Counted from the stretch's first letter, positions 8,695 through 16,693 are shown. The stretch: 34,061 bases of DNA from CAYGTS01 sp964352905 (GCA_964352905.1 CAYGTS010000007.1:1-34061), one strand, 5' to 3'. Numbers and translations are program-made. Notes: generated from the sequence alone by a model not told the origin.

Positions 8695-10137
8695 ATGAGT
8701 AAGAAACCTGAATTAACAACTACTGCAGGCAATCCCATTGCAGATAATCAGAATAGTTTAACAGCCGGTGAGCGTGGGCCGGTGTTATTGCAAGATTATC
8801 AATTGATTGAAAAATTGGCGCACCAAAATCGCGAGCGTATTCCGGAACGTGTTGTGCATGCCAAAGGATGGGGCGCGTATGGTAAGTTAACCATTACTAA
8901 CGACATTACCCAATATAGTAAGGCAGTTTTGTTTGAAAAAGTTGGCAAATCAACCGATTTAATTATGCGGTTTTCAACCGTTGCGGGTGAATTAGGAGCC
9001 GCGGATGCTGAACGTGATGTGCGTGGCTTTGCAGTGAAACTGTATACCGAACAAGGTAACTGGGATATTGTGGGGAATAATACACCGGTATTTTTTGTGC
9101 GTGATCCGTATAAGTTCCCTGATTTTATTCACACCCAAAAACGTCATCCTAAAACGAATCTGCGATCACCTACTGCGATGTGGGATTTTTGGTCTTTGTC
9201 ACCTGAGTCGTTACATCAAGTGACTATTTTATTTTCTGATCGCGGTTTACCTACCGATGTGCGACATATGAATGGTTATGGTTCGCATACTTATAGCTTT
9301 ATTAATATCAAAAATGAAAGGCATTGGGTTAAATTTCATTTTAAAACAGAGCAAGGACATCGTCATTGGACCAACGAAGAAGCAGCGAAAATTGTGGGTA
9401 AAACGCGTGAATCAACCCAAGAAGATTTATTTTACGCGATTAAAAACGGTGATTTTCCAAAATGGAAATTTTGCATTCAGGTTATGACTGAAAAACAAGC
9501 ACACAAAACGAAGTACAATCCATTTGATTTAACCAAGGTGTGGCCACACGCAGATTTTCCGTTAATTGAAGTAGGTATGCTAGAATTAAACCGCAATCCA
9601 GATAATTATTTTGCCGAAATTGAACAATTGGCAGTTTCACCATCTAATATTATTCCCGGCGTTAGCTTTTCACCGGATAAAATGTTACAAGCGCGGATTT
9701 TTTCGTATGCCGATGCGCATCGCTATCGTTTGGGTACGCATTACGAGGCTTTACCTGTTAATAAGCCGCGTTGTCCTGTTCATACCTATAACAAAGATGG
9801 TGCAATGTGCTTTTTTGAAAATATGCCCAATCCTGATGCGTATTATGAGCCCAATTCGTTTAATGGTGCGGTAGAACATCCCGAATTTGCTGAGCCACCG
9901 CTCGCCCTGAAAGGTGATGCTGCGCGTTATGATCATCGCAAAGGCAATGATGATTTTTCACAACCACGCGCGTTATTTAACTTGTTTGATAATGAACAAA
10001 AAGAGCGTTTATTTAGTAATCTTGCTGAAGCGATGCAAGGCGTGCCTAATGAAATCATTGAGCGCCAATTAGCATTATTTGATCAAGTGGATAAAAACTA
10101 TGGCGCAGGGGTTAGAAAGAAATTAGGTTTTATTTAG
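8695..10137 (+). CDS. katA: Monofunctional haem catalase
   Basis: This 480-residue enzyme converts hydrogen peroxide to water and oxygen. The size places it among small-subunit catalases. The distal His is His55 in RVVHAKGWGAYG, the distal Asn lies in VGNNTPVFFVRD (128-129), the haem-proximal Tyr is Tyr338 in RIFSYADAHRYRLG, and FIHTQKRHPKTN is also typical. There is no signal peptide, so it should be cytoplasmic. ATG 8695 follows GAGGATC at a good distance. A -10-like TATTTT lies just upstream, but I see no clear OxyR site. In a host-associated bacterium it would help survive oxidative stress. The symbol katA is by family resemblance; other names are used for the same clade. Confidence 0.95.
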   Translation: MSKKPELTTTAGNPIADNQNSLTAGERGPVLLQDYQLIEKLAHQNRERIPERVVHAKGWGAYGKLTITNDITQYSKAVLFEKVGKSTDLIMRFSTVAGELGAADAERDVRGFAVKLYTEQGNWDIVGNNTPVFFVRDPYKFPDFIHTQKRHPKTNLRSPTAMWDFWSLSPESLHQVTILFSDRGLPTDVRHMNGYGSHTYSFINIKNERHWVKFHFKTEQGHRHWTNEEAAKIVGKTRESTQEDLFYAIKNGDFPKWKFCIQVMTEKQAHKTKYNPFDLTKVWPHADFPLIEVGMLELNRNPDNYFAEIEQLAVSPSNIIPGVSFSPDKMLQARIFSYADAHRYRLGTHYEALPVNKPRCPVHTYNKDGAMCFFENMPNPDAYYEPNSFNGAVEHPEFAEPPLALKGDAARYDHRKGNDDFSQPRALFNLFDNEQKERLFSNLAEAMQGVPNEIIERQLALFDQVDKNYGAGVRKKLGFI

Positions 10138-10196
10138 GCAGTAAGCGTATACTCTTTGGCTTTGTTGCAGATTAGCCTCTTTCTGAAAACAGACTA

Positions 10197-10467
10197 GCAG
10201 CTCAATTATTTTGCGGGCGCCTTATTGCTTTTATTAGTATTGCTATTACACTATCATTTTCAATCCTTAACCATTGTGGTTCCAATTGTGGTGCTATTCT
10301 TTGCTAACGGTATCCTTCAGCCTTTACAGGTTAACTGCGCGATCCCTCCTTTGCTATTCACTACCGGCTATGCAATTGTCATGATTGGCTTGGCCATCAC
10401 TATGGCATGGCGTGGATTTATTTTGGCAAGGACGAGCCGCACACAAGCTAGTTGGAGTGTCATATGA
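10197..10467 (+). pseudogene. Remnant of an MFS drug-efflux transporter
   Basis: An open frame of about 90 codons without a convincing start or ribosome site. It shows hydrophobic helices resembling the last membrane segments of Bcr/CflA-type multidrug transporters (IVVPIVVLFFANGILQP, then GYAIVMIGLAITMAWRGF). A full transporter would have about 400 residues and twelve helices, so most of the gene is gone, and the region between the two recognisable helices looks shortened. Its stop codon overlaps the ATG of the following methyltransferase/ligase gene. Whether it is translated is doubtful. Confidence 0.55.
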
Positions 10468-12365
10468 GAATTTCCCAAAACGAATTTTTGCGCAACAAGA
10501 CCTTAGGCCCGGTTGCTGATTTAGAAAAACATTTACCAACTGATTGGTGGCGTACTTTGTTTAACTCTTTGTATTTAAAAACCGATGGCGATGTTGTTGA
10601 AAATGATAGCAACACGGCGCATGAAGTCGATTTATTATTAAATGCCACCGGCTTAACGCCTGATCAACATATTTTAGATTTATGTTGTGGGCAAGGTCGT
10701 CATACTATAGAACTTTTTAAGCGCGGTTTTGAAAATAGTATGGGCATTGATCGTTCACGCTATTTAATTCGTGTCGCGAAAAAGCGTGCGCAACAATTAG
10801 GGTTCGCGATCCGTTTTGGTGAAGGTGATGCGCGTAAAATTCGCTTGCCTGATTCAAGCTTAGATTGCGTCGTTTTATTTGGCAATTCATTCGGTTATTT
10901 TGAATCACAAGAAGATGATGTTGCCGTTTTAAACACTATTTTACGTGTGCTTAAAAGCCAAGGTAAAATTGTACTGGATATCGTTAATGGCGATTGGATG
11001 CGTGAACATTTTGAAAAACGCTCTTGGGAATGGATCGATGAAAATCATTTTGTTTGCCGCGAACGTTCTCTTTCAAGCGATCAATCACGGGTTATTTCTC
11101 GTGAAGTGATCGTACACGCCGAAAGAGGAGTGATTGCCGATCAATTCTACGCTGAGCGTTTATATAATTTCCATGAAATCCGTGAAATTTTAACGAGTTT
11201 AAATTTTAGTGAGGTCACGTTGCATAATGGTGTGAGTGCGCAATCAACGCGTAATCAAGATTTAGGCATGATGGCAAACCGTATGTTTATTAGTGCAGTC
11301 GCGCCGGTTAAACAAAAACTCGCTGCAAGACCAACGCGCCAAAATAATATTGTGGTATTATTAGGTGATCCACGTTTACCTGATCCAGTTAAACGCAATG
11401 GTGTGTTTAATCCTGAAGACTTAGTGACCATCAACCGCTTAAGGGAAGCTTTGTTAACATTACCTTACCAATTTACTTATGTTGATCACCATAAAAAATT
11501 CATTGAAACCTTAAAAAATACCAAGCCAGATTTAGTACTAAACTTTTGTGATGAAGGCTTTAACAATGATGCCAAACTCGAATTACATGTTCCCGCTTTA
11601 TTAGAAATGTTAGGTTATCCGTATTCAGGTGCAGGTCCTGCTTGTTTAGCGATTTGTTATAACAAATCCTTTGTGCGCAGTGTGGCGCAATCGTTAGAAA
11701 TTCCTGTACCATTAGAAACCTATTACGATCCGAGCGACCAGGCAGCTAATTTACCATCAATTTTTCCGGCATTGTTAAAACCCAATTATGGCGATAGTTC
11801 AATAGGTATTACGCAAGATGCTTTTGTCACAAACTCACAATCACTCGTGGAATATTTAGATCACTTAAAAGTATTAGTACCAAATACCCCAATTTTAATT
11901 CAAGAATTTTTGGCTGGTACTGAATATAGTGTGGGCATTATGGGTAACCCGGGGCACTATCAGCTGTTACCAATTTTAGAAGTTGATTACAGCCAGCTGC
12001 CAAAAGACATGCCAAAAATTTTAGGCTATGAATCAAAATGGCTACCTGATTCCGCGTATTGGAACAAAATTCGTTATCAAGCATCGCACTTGAGTATAGA
12101 GCTTGAAAGACAGTTATATGATTATGCTATCAAATTGTTTGAACGCTTAAATTGTCGTGATTATGCACGCTTTGATTTTCGTGCTAACGAGCAAGGTGAA
12201 ATCAAACTGTTGGAAGTGAATCCTAATCCAGGTTGGTGCTGGGATGGTAAATTTAATTTAATGGCTGAACTTGCAGGGAAATCTTACAGTGAGTTCTTAA
12301 ATCTCATTATTGAATCGGCACTTGAGCGCTACCAATTAAATAAGCTAGTGACTTTGACAAAATAG
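10464..12365 (+). CDS. Two-domain protein: SAM methyltransferase fused to D-Ala-D-Ala-ligase-like ATP-grasp
   Basis: A 633-residue fusion. I start at ATG 10464 (GGAG at 10454-10457); a TTG at 10452 is also in frame. Residues about 50-280 are a class I S-adenosylmethionine methyltransferase: motif I ILDLCCGQGRHT (70-81), the GIDRS acidic loop, VVLFGNSFGYF, and GKIVLDIVNGDW. Residues about 295-620 are an ATP-grasp enzyme of the D-Ala-D-Ala ligase type: NIVVLLGDPRLPD, LVLNFCDEGFNNDA, MLGYPYSGAGPACL, FPALLKPNYGDSSIG, QEFLAGTEYSVGI, and the metal site DYARFDFR with LLEVNPNPGW (Asp571, Glu584, Asn586). Such a pair could join an amino acid or peptide carboxylate to an amine and methylate it. The substrate is unknown. 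It is not a normal cell-wall Ddl, which lacks the methyltransferase. A Cys-rich peptide gene follows. Confidence 0.9.
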   Translation: MRISQNEFLRNKTLGPVADLEKHLPTDWWRTLFNSLYLKTDGDVVENDSNTAHEVDLLLNATGLTPDQHILDLCCGQGRHTIELFKRGFENSMGIDRSRYLIRVAKKRAQQLGFAIRFGEGDARKIRLPDSSLDCVVLFGNSFGYFESQEDDVAVLNTILRVLKSQGKIVLDIVNGDWMREHFEKRSWEWIDENHFVCRERSLSSDQSRVISREVIVHAERGVIADQFYAERLYNFHEIREILTSLNFSEVTLHNGVSAQSTRNQDLGMMANRMFISAVAPVKQKLAARPTRQNNIVVLLGDPRLPDPVKRNGVFNPEDLVTINRLREALLTLPYQFTYVDHHKKFIETLKNTKPDLVLNFCDEGFNNDAKLELHVPALLEMLGYPYSGAGPACLAICYNKSFVRSVAQSLEIPVPLETYYDPSDQAANLPSIFPALLKPNYGDSSIGITQDAFVTNSQSLVEYLDHLKVLVPNTPILIQEFLAGTEYSVGIMGNPGHYQLLPILEVDYSQLPKDMPKILGYESKWLPDSAYWNKIRYQASHLSIELERQLYDYAIKLFERLNCRDYARFDFRANEQGEIKLLEVNPNPGWCWDGKFNLMAELAGKSYSEFLNLIIESALERYQLNKLVTLTK

Positions 12366-12438
12366 TGTGATCGGCCATACTTGTAAAGGCTACAAGGTGA
12401 ATAGCCACAGAATTTATTAACTTAAGTCAAAATATTAG

Positions 12439-12467
12439 TTGCTTAAAACCAATATTTGATTTAAATA
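12439..12467 (+). promoter_or_regulatory. Putative promoter of the Cys-rich peptide gene
   Basis: TTGCTT (12439-12444) and TAAATA (12462-12467) with a 17-nt spacer, in an AT-rich stretch 35 nt upstream of ATG 12502. It suggests the peptide gene can be transcribed separately from the upstream enzyme gene. Confidence 0.4.
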
Positions 12468-12501
12468 ATAGATGTTAACTTTAAATTTTAGGAGAGATCT
12501 A

Positions 12502-12750
12502 ATGTCTAAAAAAGTCATTGCAACAGGTGCTTCTATTTTATTTGCTTCTTCTATTGCCATGGGTATTAGCACTGCTAGTGCCAATGTCGTAGCGCAAGCA
12601 AAAGCATTACCTACTCAAACAGTAGCGACTAATGCAATTCAATTGGCAGCTTGCAGCGGTTGCTGTGGTGCTTGCAGTGGTACTTGTAGTGCTACTTGCA
12701 GCGGCACTTGCGGCGGTTGCGCAGGTTGTTGCGGAGCTGATGCAGACTAG
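12502..12750 (+). CDS. Small secreted Cys-rich peptide
   Basis: An 82-residue protein starting at ATG 12502, five nt after GGAGAG. A frame from 12472 exists but lacks a ribosome site. Residues 1-27 are a signal-peptide-like leader (MSKKVIATGASILFASSIAM, cleavage expected near TASA-N). A short linker follows (ALPTQTVATNAIQLAA), then a core of 33 residues with ten Cys separated only by Gly, Ser, Ala and Thr, in the pattern C-x2-CC-x2-C-x3-C-x3-C-x3-C-x2-C-x2-CC, ending in GADAD. This composition fits a periplasmic metal-binding or disulfide-rich peptide, or a precursor of a modified peptide. I cannot assign a family. Its neighbours (methyltransferase/ATP-grasp enzyme upstream, His-rich protein downstream) make a processed product possible but unproven. 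Confidence 0.8.
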   Translation: MSKKVIATGASILFASSIAMGISTASANVVAQAKALPTQTVATNAIQLAACSGCCGACSGTCSATCSGTCGGCAGCCGADAD

Positions 12751-12788
12751 GTTTTGCATTGGTTGTGTATACTCACAGGATTTCATTT

Positions 12789-12873
12789 TGCGGCGAGGTG
12801 TGCGCGCGGTCTGCTAGCTGCGTGTATACGTAATACATGAGCAGCGAAACAAGCGCACAACAAGCTCGCCGCA
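12789..12873. other. Long imperfect hairpin between the Cys-rich peptide and the His-rich protein genes
   Basis: TGCGGCGAG (12789-12797) pairs exactly with CTCGCCGCA (12865-12873). Inside, TGTGCGC near 12799 pairs with GCGCACA near 12853, and GCTGCGTGTAT pairs loosely with ATACATGAGCAGC. It begins 38 nt after the peptide stop, and no long T-run follows directly. It could be an mRNA-stabilising structure, an attenuator or a small mobile palindrome. Confidence 0.55.
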
Positions 12874-12896
12874 TGAAAGCCCAAGAGTATAGTGTT

Positions 12897-12928
12897 AACA
12901 GAGAGGCATTTTGCCTCTCTGTTACCTT
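12897..12928 (+). terminator. Hairpin terminator-like structure
   Basis: AACAGAGAGGCA (12897-12908) pairs perfectly with TGCCTCTCTGTT (12912-12923), loop TTT, followed by ACCTTTT. It ends 14-19 nt before the next ATG, so it could end the peptide transcript or attenuate the following gene. Confidence 0.65.
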
Positions 12929-12941
12929 TTAGGATCTTAAA

Positions 12942-13559
12942 ATGCTTACTGCTGCTGAAAGAATTAACAACTGTTACCAGCAATTAGGCGAATCCAATGT
13001 GGTTTATCCTTTGTTACAAGATTCGCAAGCAATTCAAATTTGGCAACACTATCCGCAAGGTGATGTTAAAGATTTAAAGCATCATACGCAGTATTATTTT
13101 CACTCTCATCCATCTAAGGATCAAGATAGGCTTAAAGAGCACGGGCATTTTCATTTATTTTTTAGGCAAGATTTAATTCCCAAATCTGCTAAACCCATAG
13201 CTGTTTCACCCAAATATCAAGAATCGAATGGCAAAAAAGATCGGTTAGTGCATGTTGCGGCGATTGCTATGAATGAATATGGTAAACCTACCGGTTTATT
13301 TACGGTTAATCACTGGGTTGTTTATGGTTTATGGTATAAAGCCGATGTACTAATTCCGTTGCTTGATCGATTTATTGTGGATATTCCCGCTTCAGCGCTG
13401 GCCATTACTAATACCTGGATTACCGCGATGATGGAATTATTTCAACCTTTTGTAGCGGAATTATTAATTAAACGTGATGAAGTGATTGCAGACTTTGCCA
13501 GTGATAATGTATTTGATGATCGTAACTTGGAAATTACGTCGTTATTATTGTTCGAATAA
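12942..13559 (+). CDS. Conserved His-rich protein (DUF6969-like)
   Basis: This 205-residue protein has no signal peptide or membrane helix. The most striking part is a His cluster: KHHTQYYFHSHPSKDQ (His47, 48, 54, 56) then KEHGHFHLFF (His67, 69, 71), followed by LVHVAAIAMNEYGKPTGLFT and NHWVVYGLWYKA. From memory this layout matches an uncharacterised proteobacterial family (I believe DUF6969), but I cannot verify the name. The His pattern suggests a metal-binding or metal-dependent enzyme site. ATG 12942 follows AGGATC at a good distance. It stands in the same direction as the Cys-rich peptide gene, 191 nt downstream with two hairpins in between. A link in function is possible from the neighbourhood only. 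Confidence 0.8.
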   Translation: MLTAAERINNCYQQLGESNVVYPLLQDSQAIQIWQHYPQGDVKDLKHHTQYYFHSHPSKDQDRLKEHGHFHLFFRQDLIPKSAKPIAVSPKYQESNGKKDRLVHVAAIAMNEYGKPTGLFTVNHWVVYGLWYKADVLIPLLDRFIVDIPASALAITNTWITAMMELFQPFVAELLIKRDEVIADFASDNVFDDRNLEITSLLLFE

Positions 13560-13561
13560 AA

Positions 13562-14551
13562 TTATTTTTGATCAGTGATACTTTTAAATTTCCCTTGCAA
13601 TAAACTTGGAGCCACTTTTAAAACACGCAGGAAACTGCGTCGCATTTGTTCGCATGAATTAAACCCCACAAGCTTAGCTGTTTCTTCAAGCGATAAATTA
13701 CTGGTGCTAAGTAACAGGCGCGCTTTTTCAACCCGTAAATTTTCAACGTACTTTGAAGGAGTACTGCCAGTTGCAGCCATAAAACTGCGTGAGAAGTGAC
13801 GCACACTCATATTCATTTTATCCGCTAAAATAGCAACACTTAAATCTTCAGTTAAGTGCCCCAATATCCATTGGGTTAAGTGATAAAAGCGGCCAGGTTG
13901 TTGCTGTATTTTTAGCATGTGACTGTATTGGGCTTGTCCTGCAGGGCGTTTTAAATAAACCACTAAATGCCGGCTAATATCTGAAGCAAATTCATGACCT
14001 TGATCTTCTTCCAGTAAAGCTAAGCATAAATCAATCGAAGCGGTAATACCGGCAGAGGTATAAATATTGTCTTGTTTGATATAAATGGCATCGCCATCAA
14101 CATTAATTTGCGGGTATTGCTGTTTTAAACGTTCGGCATAATACCAGTGCGTTGCAGCGGTAATATGATTTAGTAAACCGGCACGCGCTAACAAAAAAGC
14201 ACCAGTACAAACCGAAGCCAGTCGCCTAACCGTTTTTTGCTTCATCACCAGCCAATTTAATAATTGCTGATCATCATTGAGATGCGAAATTATGCCCTCA
14301 TAGCCCCCGCAAATAATAATTGTGTCATTGTGAACAATATCACGATACGTTTTGTCAACCTGAATGGTGGTATTTGAGCTGGATTGAATAGGGCCTTTAT
14401 CCACAGCGAAATATTCAACATGATAATGACGTGTATCATCATTATGTTCACGCTCGTTACGTTCGTTGGCTAGGGTAAACACATCGGCAATGCAAGCAAA
14501 ATCAAGCAGTCGGAATTGCGGGAAAATTAAAATAGAAACAGTATGCTGCAT
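13562..14551 (-). CDS. GlxA-family transcriptional regulator (DJ-1/PfpI plus AraC HTH)
   Basis: A 329-residue two-domain regulator. Residues about 5-185 are a DJ-1/PfpI-like (class I amidotransferase-like) domain with TIIICGGYEG and the nucleophile-elbow motif LASVCTGAFLLARAGLL, then ATHWYYAERL and the ITASIDLCLALLEE helix. Residues about 225-320 are an AraC-type double helix-turn-helix (LSVAILADKMNMSVRHFSRS, then KARLLLSTSNLSLEETAKLV and the GFNSCEQMRRSF helix). Members of this family often control amino-acid or quaternary-amine catabolism genes; the target here is unknown. It converges on the His-rich protein gene, with two bases between the stop codons. Confidence 0.93.
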   Translation of the reverse strand: MQHTVSILIFPQFRLLDFACIADVFTLANERNEREHNDDTRHYHVEYFAVDKGPIQSSSNTTIQVDKTYRDIVHNDTIIICGGYEGIISHLNDDQQLLNWLVMKQKTVRRLASVCTGAFLLARAGLLNHITAATHWYYAERLKQQYPQINVDGDAIYIKQDNIYTSAGITASIDLCLALLEEDQGHEFASDISRHLVVYLKRPAGQAQYSHMLKIQQQPGRFYHLTQWILGHLTEDLSVAILADKMNMSVRHFSRSFMAATGSTPSKYVENLRVEKARLLLSTSNLSLEETAKLVGFNSCEQMRRSFLRVLKVAPSLLQGKFKSITDQK

Positions 14552-14569
14552 TTAGGTCGTCCTAAAATA

Positions 14570-14652
14570 GTAACTATTCACCCCAGCAATTCCCAGCTAC
14601 AGTGGGAATTGCTGATCAGCTCGCAACGACAAAGATCCCCGTCATTGCGAGC
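14570..14652. terminator. Paired hairpins downstream of rplS, repeat-derived
   Basis: Two adjacent stems. CAGCAATTCCCA (14584-14595) pairs perfectly with TGGGAATTGCTG (14603-14614). GCTCGCAACGAC (14619-14630) pairs with GTCATTGCGAGC (14641-14652), one mismatch. GTAACTATTCACCCC (14570-14584) is the family end of the interspersed repeat. They lie 20 nt beyond the rplS stop in the direction of transcription and may serve as the operon terminator, though there is no strong T-run. Confidence 0.55.
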
Positions 14653-14671
14653 GATTAAAGCAATAGTAATC

Positions 14672-15064
14672 TTATTCGGCAGCGGCAGCTTGTTCTTTCT
14701 GTGCTTTTTGTTGGCGAGTAACTAATTTTTCTTTAATACGTGCTGCACGACCGGTTAAGCCACGTAGATAGTAAAGTTTAGCACGTCTCACATCACCACG
14801 GCGTTGTAAGGTAATAGAAGCAATCGCAGGGCTGTGAGTTTGGAAAACGCGCTCTACACCCTCGCCATGTGACATTTTACGTACGGTGAAAGATGAGTTT
14901 AAACCACGATTTTTCTTAGCTATAACCACACCTTCAAAGGCTTGTAATCTTTCGCGCTCACCTTCTTTGACACGCAATTGCACGACAACCGTATCACCTG
15001 CACTAAAATCAGGAATGTCTTTTTTTAATTGTTCATTTTCTAATGCTGAAATAATATTACTCAT
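14672..15064 (-). CDS. rplS: 50S ribosomal protein L19
   Basis: A 130-residue L19, a protein at the interface of the two ribosomal subunits. Family blocks are visible: PDFSAGDTVVVQLRVKEG, RLQAFEGVVIAKKNRGLNSS, FTVRKMSHGEGVERVF, and RRAKLYYLRGLTGRAARIKE. I start at ATG 15064 (MSNIISALENEQ), which overlaps the trmD stop by 8 nt; an in-frame upstream start would lie inside trmD. The C terminus has an Ala/Gln/Lys-rich extension (RQQKAQKEQAAAAE) of about 15 residues beyond the E. coli length. It is the last gene of the rpsP-rimM-trmD-rplS operon, and the overlap implies translational coupling. Confidence 0.97.
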   Translation of the reverse strand: MSNIISALENEQLKKDIPDFSAGDTVVVQLRVKEGERERLQAFEGVVIAKKNRGLNSSFTVRKMSHGEGVERVFQTHSPAIASITLQRRGDVRRAKLYYLRGLTGRAARIKEKLVTRQQKAQKEQAAAAE

Positions 15065-15803
15065 GATTTTTCCCATACTCCGCAATAAATTCGTTTAATA
15101 ATGTTGTTTCCTCATCATTGAGTGCTAACAACGCTAACAGTTCAGGCCGTTTTAGCCAAGTTTGCCCAAGGGCCTGTTTTTTCCGCCAGCGTTGAATGGC
15201 TTGGTGATCGCCGCTGCGTAATACAGCAGGGACTTTTGCCCCATCAATCTCTTCTGGCCTGGTATAGTGAGGGTAATCAAGCAAACCGTTAACGAATGAA
15301 TCTTCAAGGTTTGAATCTTCATGCCCAAGGCTGCCTGGAATTTGCCGGCAAATCGCATCGATTAATACCATGCTAGCTAATTCACCACCACTAATAACAT
15401 AATCACCAATCGATAATTCCATATCAACATAAGCGTCTTTAACACGCTCATCAATACCTTCATAACGACCTGCGATGATAATTAATTTTGGCATTTTTGC
15501 AAGTCTTACAACCGCTTGATGTTCAAGCTGTTGTCCCTGTGGCGACATAAAGGCCACTTTTGTCTCTTGCCCTAATTGTTTTTTCGCGGCAATGATGGCA
15601 TCACGTAAGGGTTGTACCATCATCACCATGCCTGGCCCACCGCCATAAGGTCTATCATCAATATGACCTGTTTTATCATGACTATAATCACGCGGATTAA
15701 AATAGTGTAAATTGATTAACCGCTGTTGTTGGGCGCGACCAGTAATACCATAATTCAGCGCGTGATACATTTCCTGAAACAGCGTGATGATGCCAAACTG
15801 CAT
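15057..15803 (-). CDS. trmD: tRNA (guanine-N1-)-methyltransferase TrmD
   Basis: This 248-residue SPOUT-class enzyme methylates G37 of tRNAs that read codons beginning with C, preventing frameshifts. Typical segments are MQFGIITLFQEMYHALNYGI at the N terminus, DRPYGGGPGMVMM, IIAGRYEGIDERV, and the SAM-binding trefoil-knot region ELSIGDYVISGGELASMVLI. HYTRPEEIDGAKVPAVLRSG follows, as expected. The start ATG lies one base after the rimM stop, and the end overlaps rplS. Normal family length. Confidence 0.97.
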   Translation of the reverse strand: MQFGIITLFQEMYHALNYGITGRAQQQRLINLHYFNPRDYSHDKTGHIDDRPYGGGPGMVMMVQPLRDAIIAAKKQLGQETKVAFMSPQGQQLEHQAVVRLAKMPKLIIIAGRYEGIDERVKDAYVDMELSIGDYVISGGELASMVLIDAICRQIPGSLGHEDSNLEDSFVNGLLDYPHYTRPEEIDGAKVPAVLRSGDHQAIQRWRKKQALGQTWLKRPELLALLALNDEETTLLNEFIAEYGKNHE

Positions 15804-15804
15804 G

Positions 15805-16335
15805 TTAATACTCAGGATCCCAATCCACTGTGATAGTTTGCGCTGCTAAATCCACGCTTAAAATATAATGCTGTTGCACAAAGGGGATGAGGTATTCTTT
15901 CTCACCACAAACCACTAAGACATCATTAGCGCCTGTGCTCATGATGCGATCTACCTTGCCTAACACGTCATTATTTTTTGTTATAACGGTTAAACCTTCT
16001 AGGTCTGCCCAATAATATTCATTTTCAGCAGCCGGCGGTAACTGTTCACTGCTAATTGCAACCACTTGATGCGTTAAGAGCTTTGCAGCATCGCGGTCAT
16101 TGCAATCGGCAAACTTTACAATCAAGCCATTACCTTGCTGTTTGCATGCTTCAAATTTCACACTGTGCCAGGTTTTTTCATCAGCTGATAATAGCCAAGG
16201 CTGATACCTAAAAATATTTTCAAAAGGTTCAGTAAAAGAGTTTACTTTTACCCAACCTTTTACACCAAAAGGTGCACCCAGTCGCCCAACAATAATAGCC
16301 TTCTGCGGGCTTATGTTTTGATCAGCTGATGACAT
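15805..16335 (-). CDS. rimM: Ribosome maturation factor RimM
   Basis: A 176-residue RimM, which assists late assembly of the 30S subunit and contacts S19. The N-terminal barrel begins IIVGRLGAPFGVKGWVKVNS, and the PRC-barrel part has NEYYWADLEGLTVIT followed by LGKVDRIMSTGANDVLVV and KEYLIPFVQQHYI. Length and order are normal. It lies 10 nt downstream of rpsP and one base upstream of trmD, clearly one transcript. Confidence 0.96.
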   Translation of the reverse strand: MSSADQNISPQKAIIVGRLGAPFGVKGWVKVNSFTEPFENIFRYQPWLLSADEKTWHSVKFEACKQQGNGLIVKFADCNDRDAAKLLTHQVVAISSEQLPPAAENEYYWADLEGLTVITKNNDVLGKVDRIMSTGANDVLVVCGEKEYLIPFVQQHYILSVDLAAQTITVDWDPEY

Positions 16336-16345
16336 ATTAGCGAAA

Positions 16346-16603
16346 TTAAGCAGCCGCTTGGGCTTGGCTAAATTCTTTAATTAACTTTTCGACGCGTTCG
16401 CTAGGCTGCGCACCATTATCAAGCCAATATTGTAAACGCGTTGGTTCGATGTGAAGCTTAACTTCACCGCCTGTTGCGATTGGGTTAAAATAACCAATCC
16501 GTTCAACATAACGACCATCGCGTGCTGAACGCTTGTCAGTGACCATGAGGTGATAAAAAGGACGGCCTTTGGCACCACCGCGAGCTAAACGTATAACAAC
16601 CAT
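16346..16603 (-). CDS. rpsP: 30S ribosomal protein S16
   Basis: An 85-residue S16, first gene of the operon. The hallmark N terminus MVVIRLARGGAKGRPFYHLM is present, then TDKRSARDGRYVERIGYFNP, and the conserved LDNGAQPSERVEKL near the end. ATG 16603 is preceded by AGAGGAAC, a strong ribosome site. In many gammaproteobacteria ffh lies directly upstream. Here a terminator-like hairpin and two unrelated genes intervene, so the operon probably starts from its own promoter in 16604-16664. Confidence 0.97.
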   Translation of the reverse strand: MVVIRLARGGAKGRPFYHLMVTDKRSARDGRYVERIGYFNPIATGGEVKLHIEPTRLQYWLDNGAQPSERVEKLIKEFSQAQAAA

Positions 16604-16664
16604 TATGTTCCTCTTTGTTATAAACTTAAAAAGATGTGCATTTTACGTAATTTTTTAATAATTT

Positions 16665-16693
16665 AAAAGCACTTTTCGCAAAAAAGTGCTTTT
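16665..16693. terminator. Bidirectional-looking terminator upstream of rpsP
   Basis: AAAAGCACTTTT (16665-16676) and AAAAGTGCTTTT (16682-16693) are exact complements with a 5-nt loop; T-rich runs occur on the minus strand beyond it. It separates the small secreted-protein gene at 16729 from rpsP. Confidence 0.8.

Noticed and set aside
10464..12365. Annotation as plain D-Ala-D-Ala ligase (ddl)
   Set aside because: The methyltransferase domain and lack of cell-wall gene context argue against the housekeeping ligase.
12632..12817. Second-frame open reading frame over the Cys-rich core
   Set aside because: A shadow frame of a GC-rich repetitive core; no ribosome site and continues into the hairpin.
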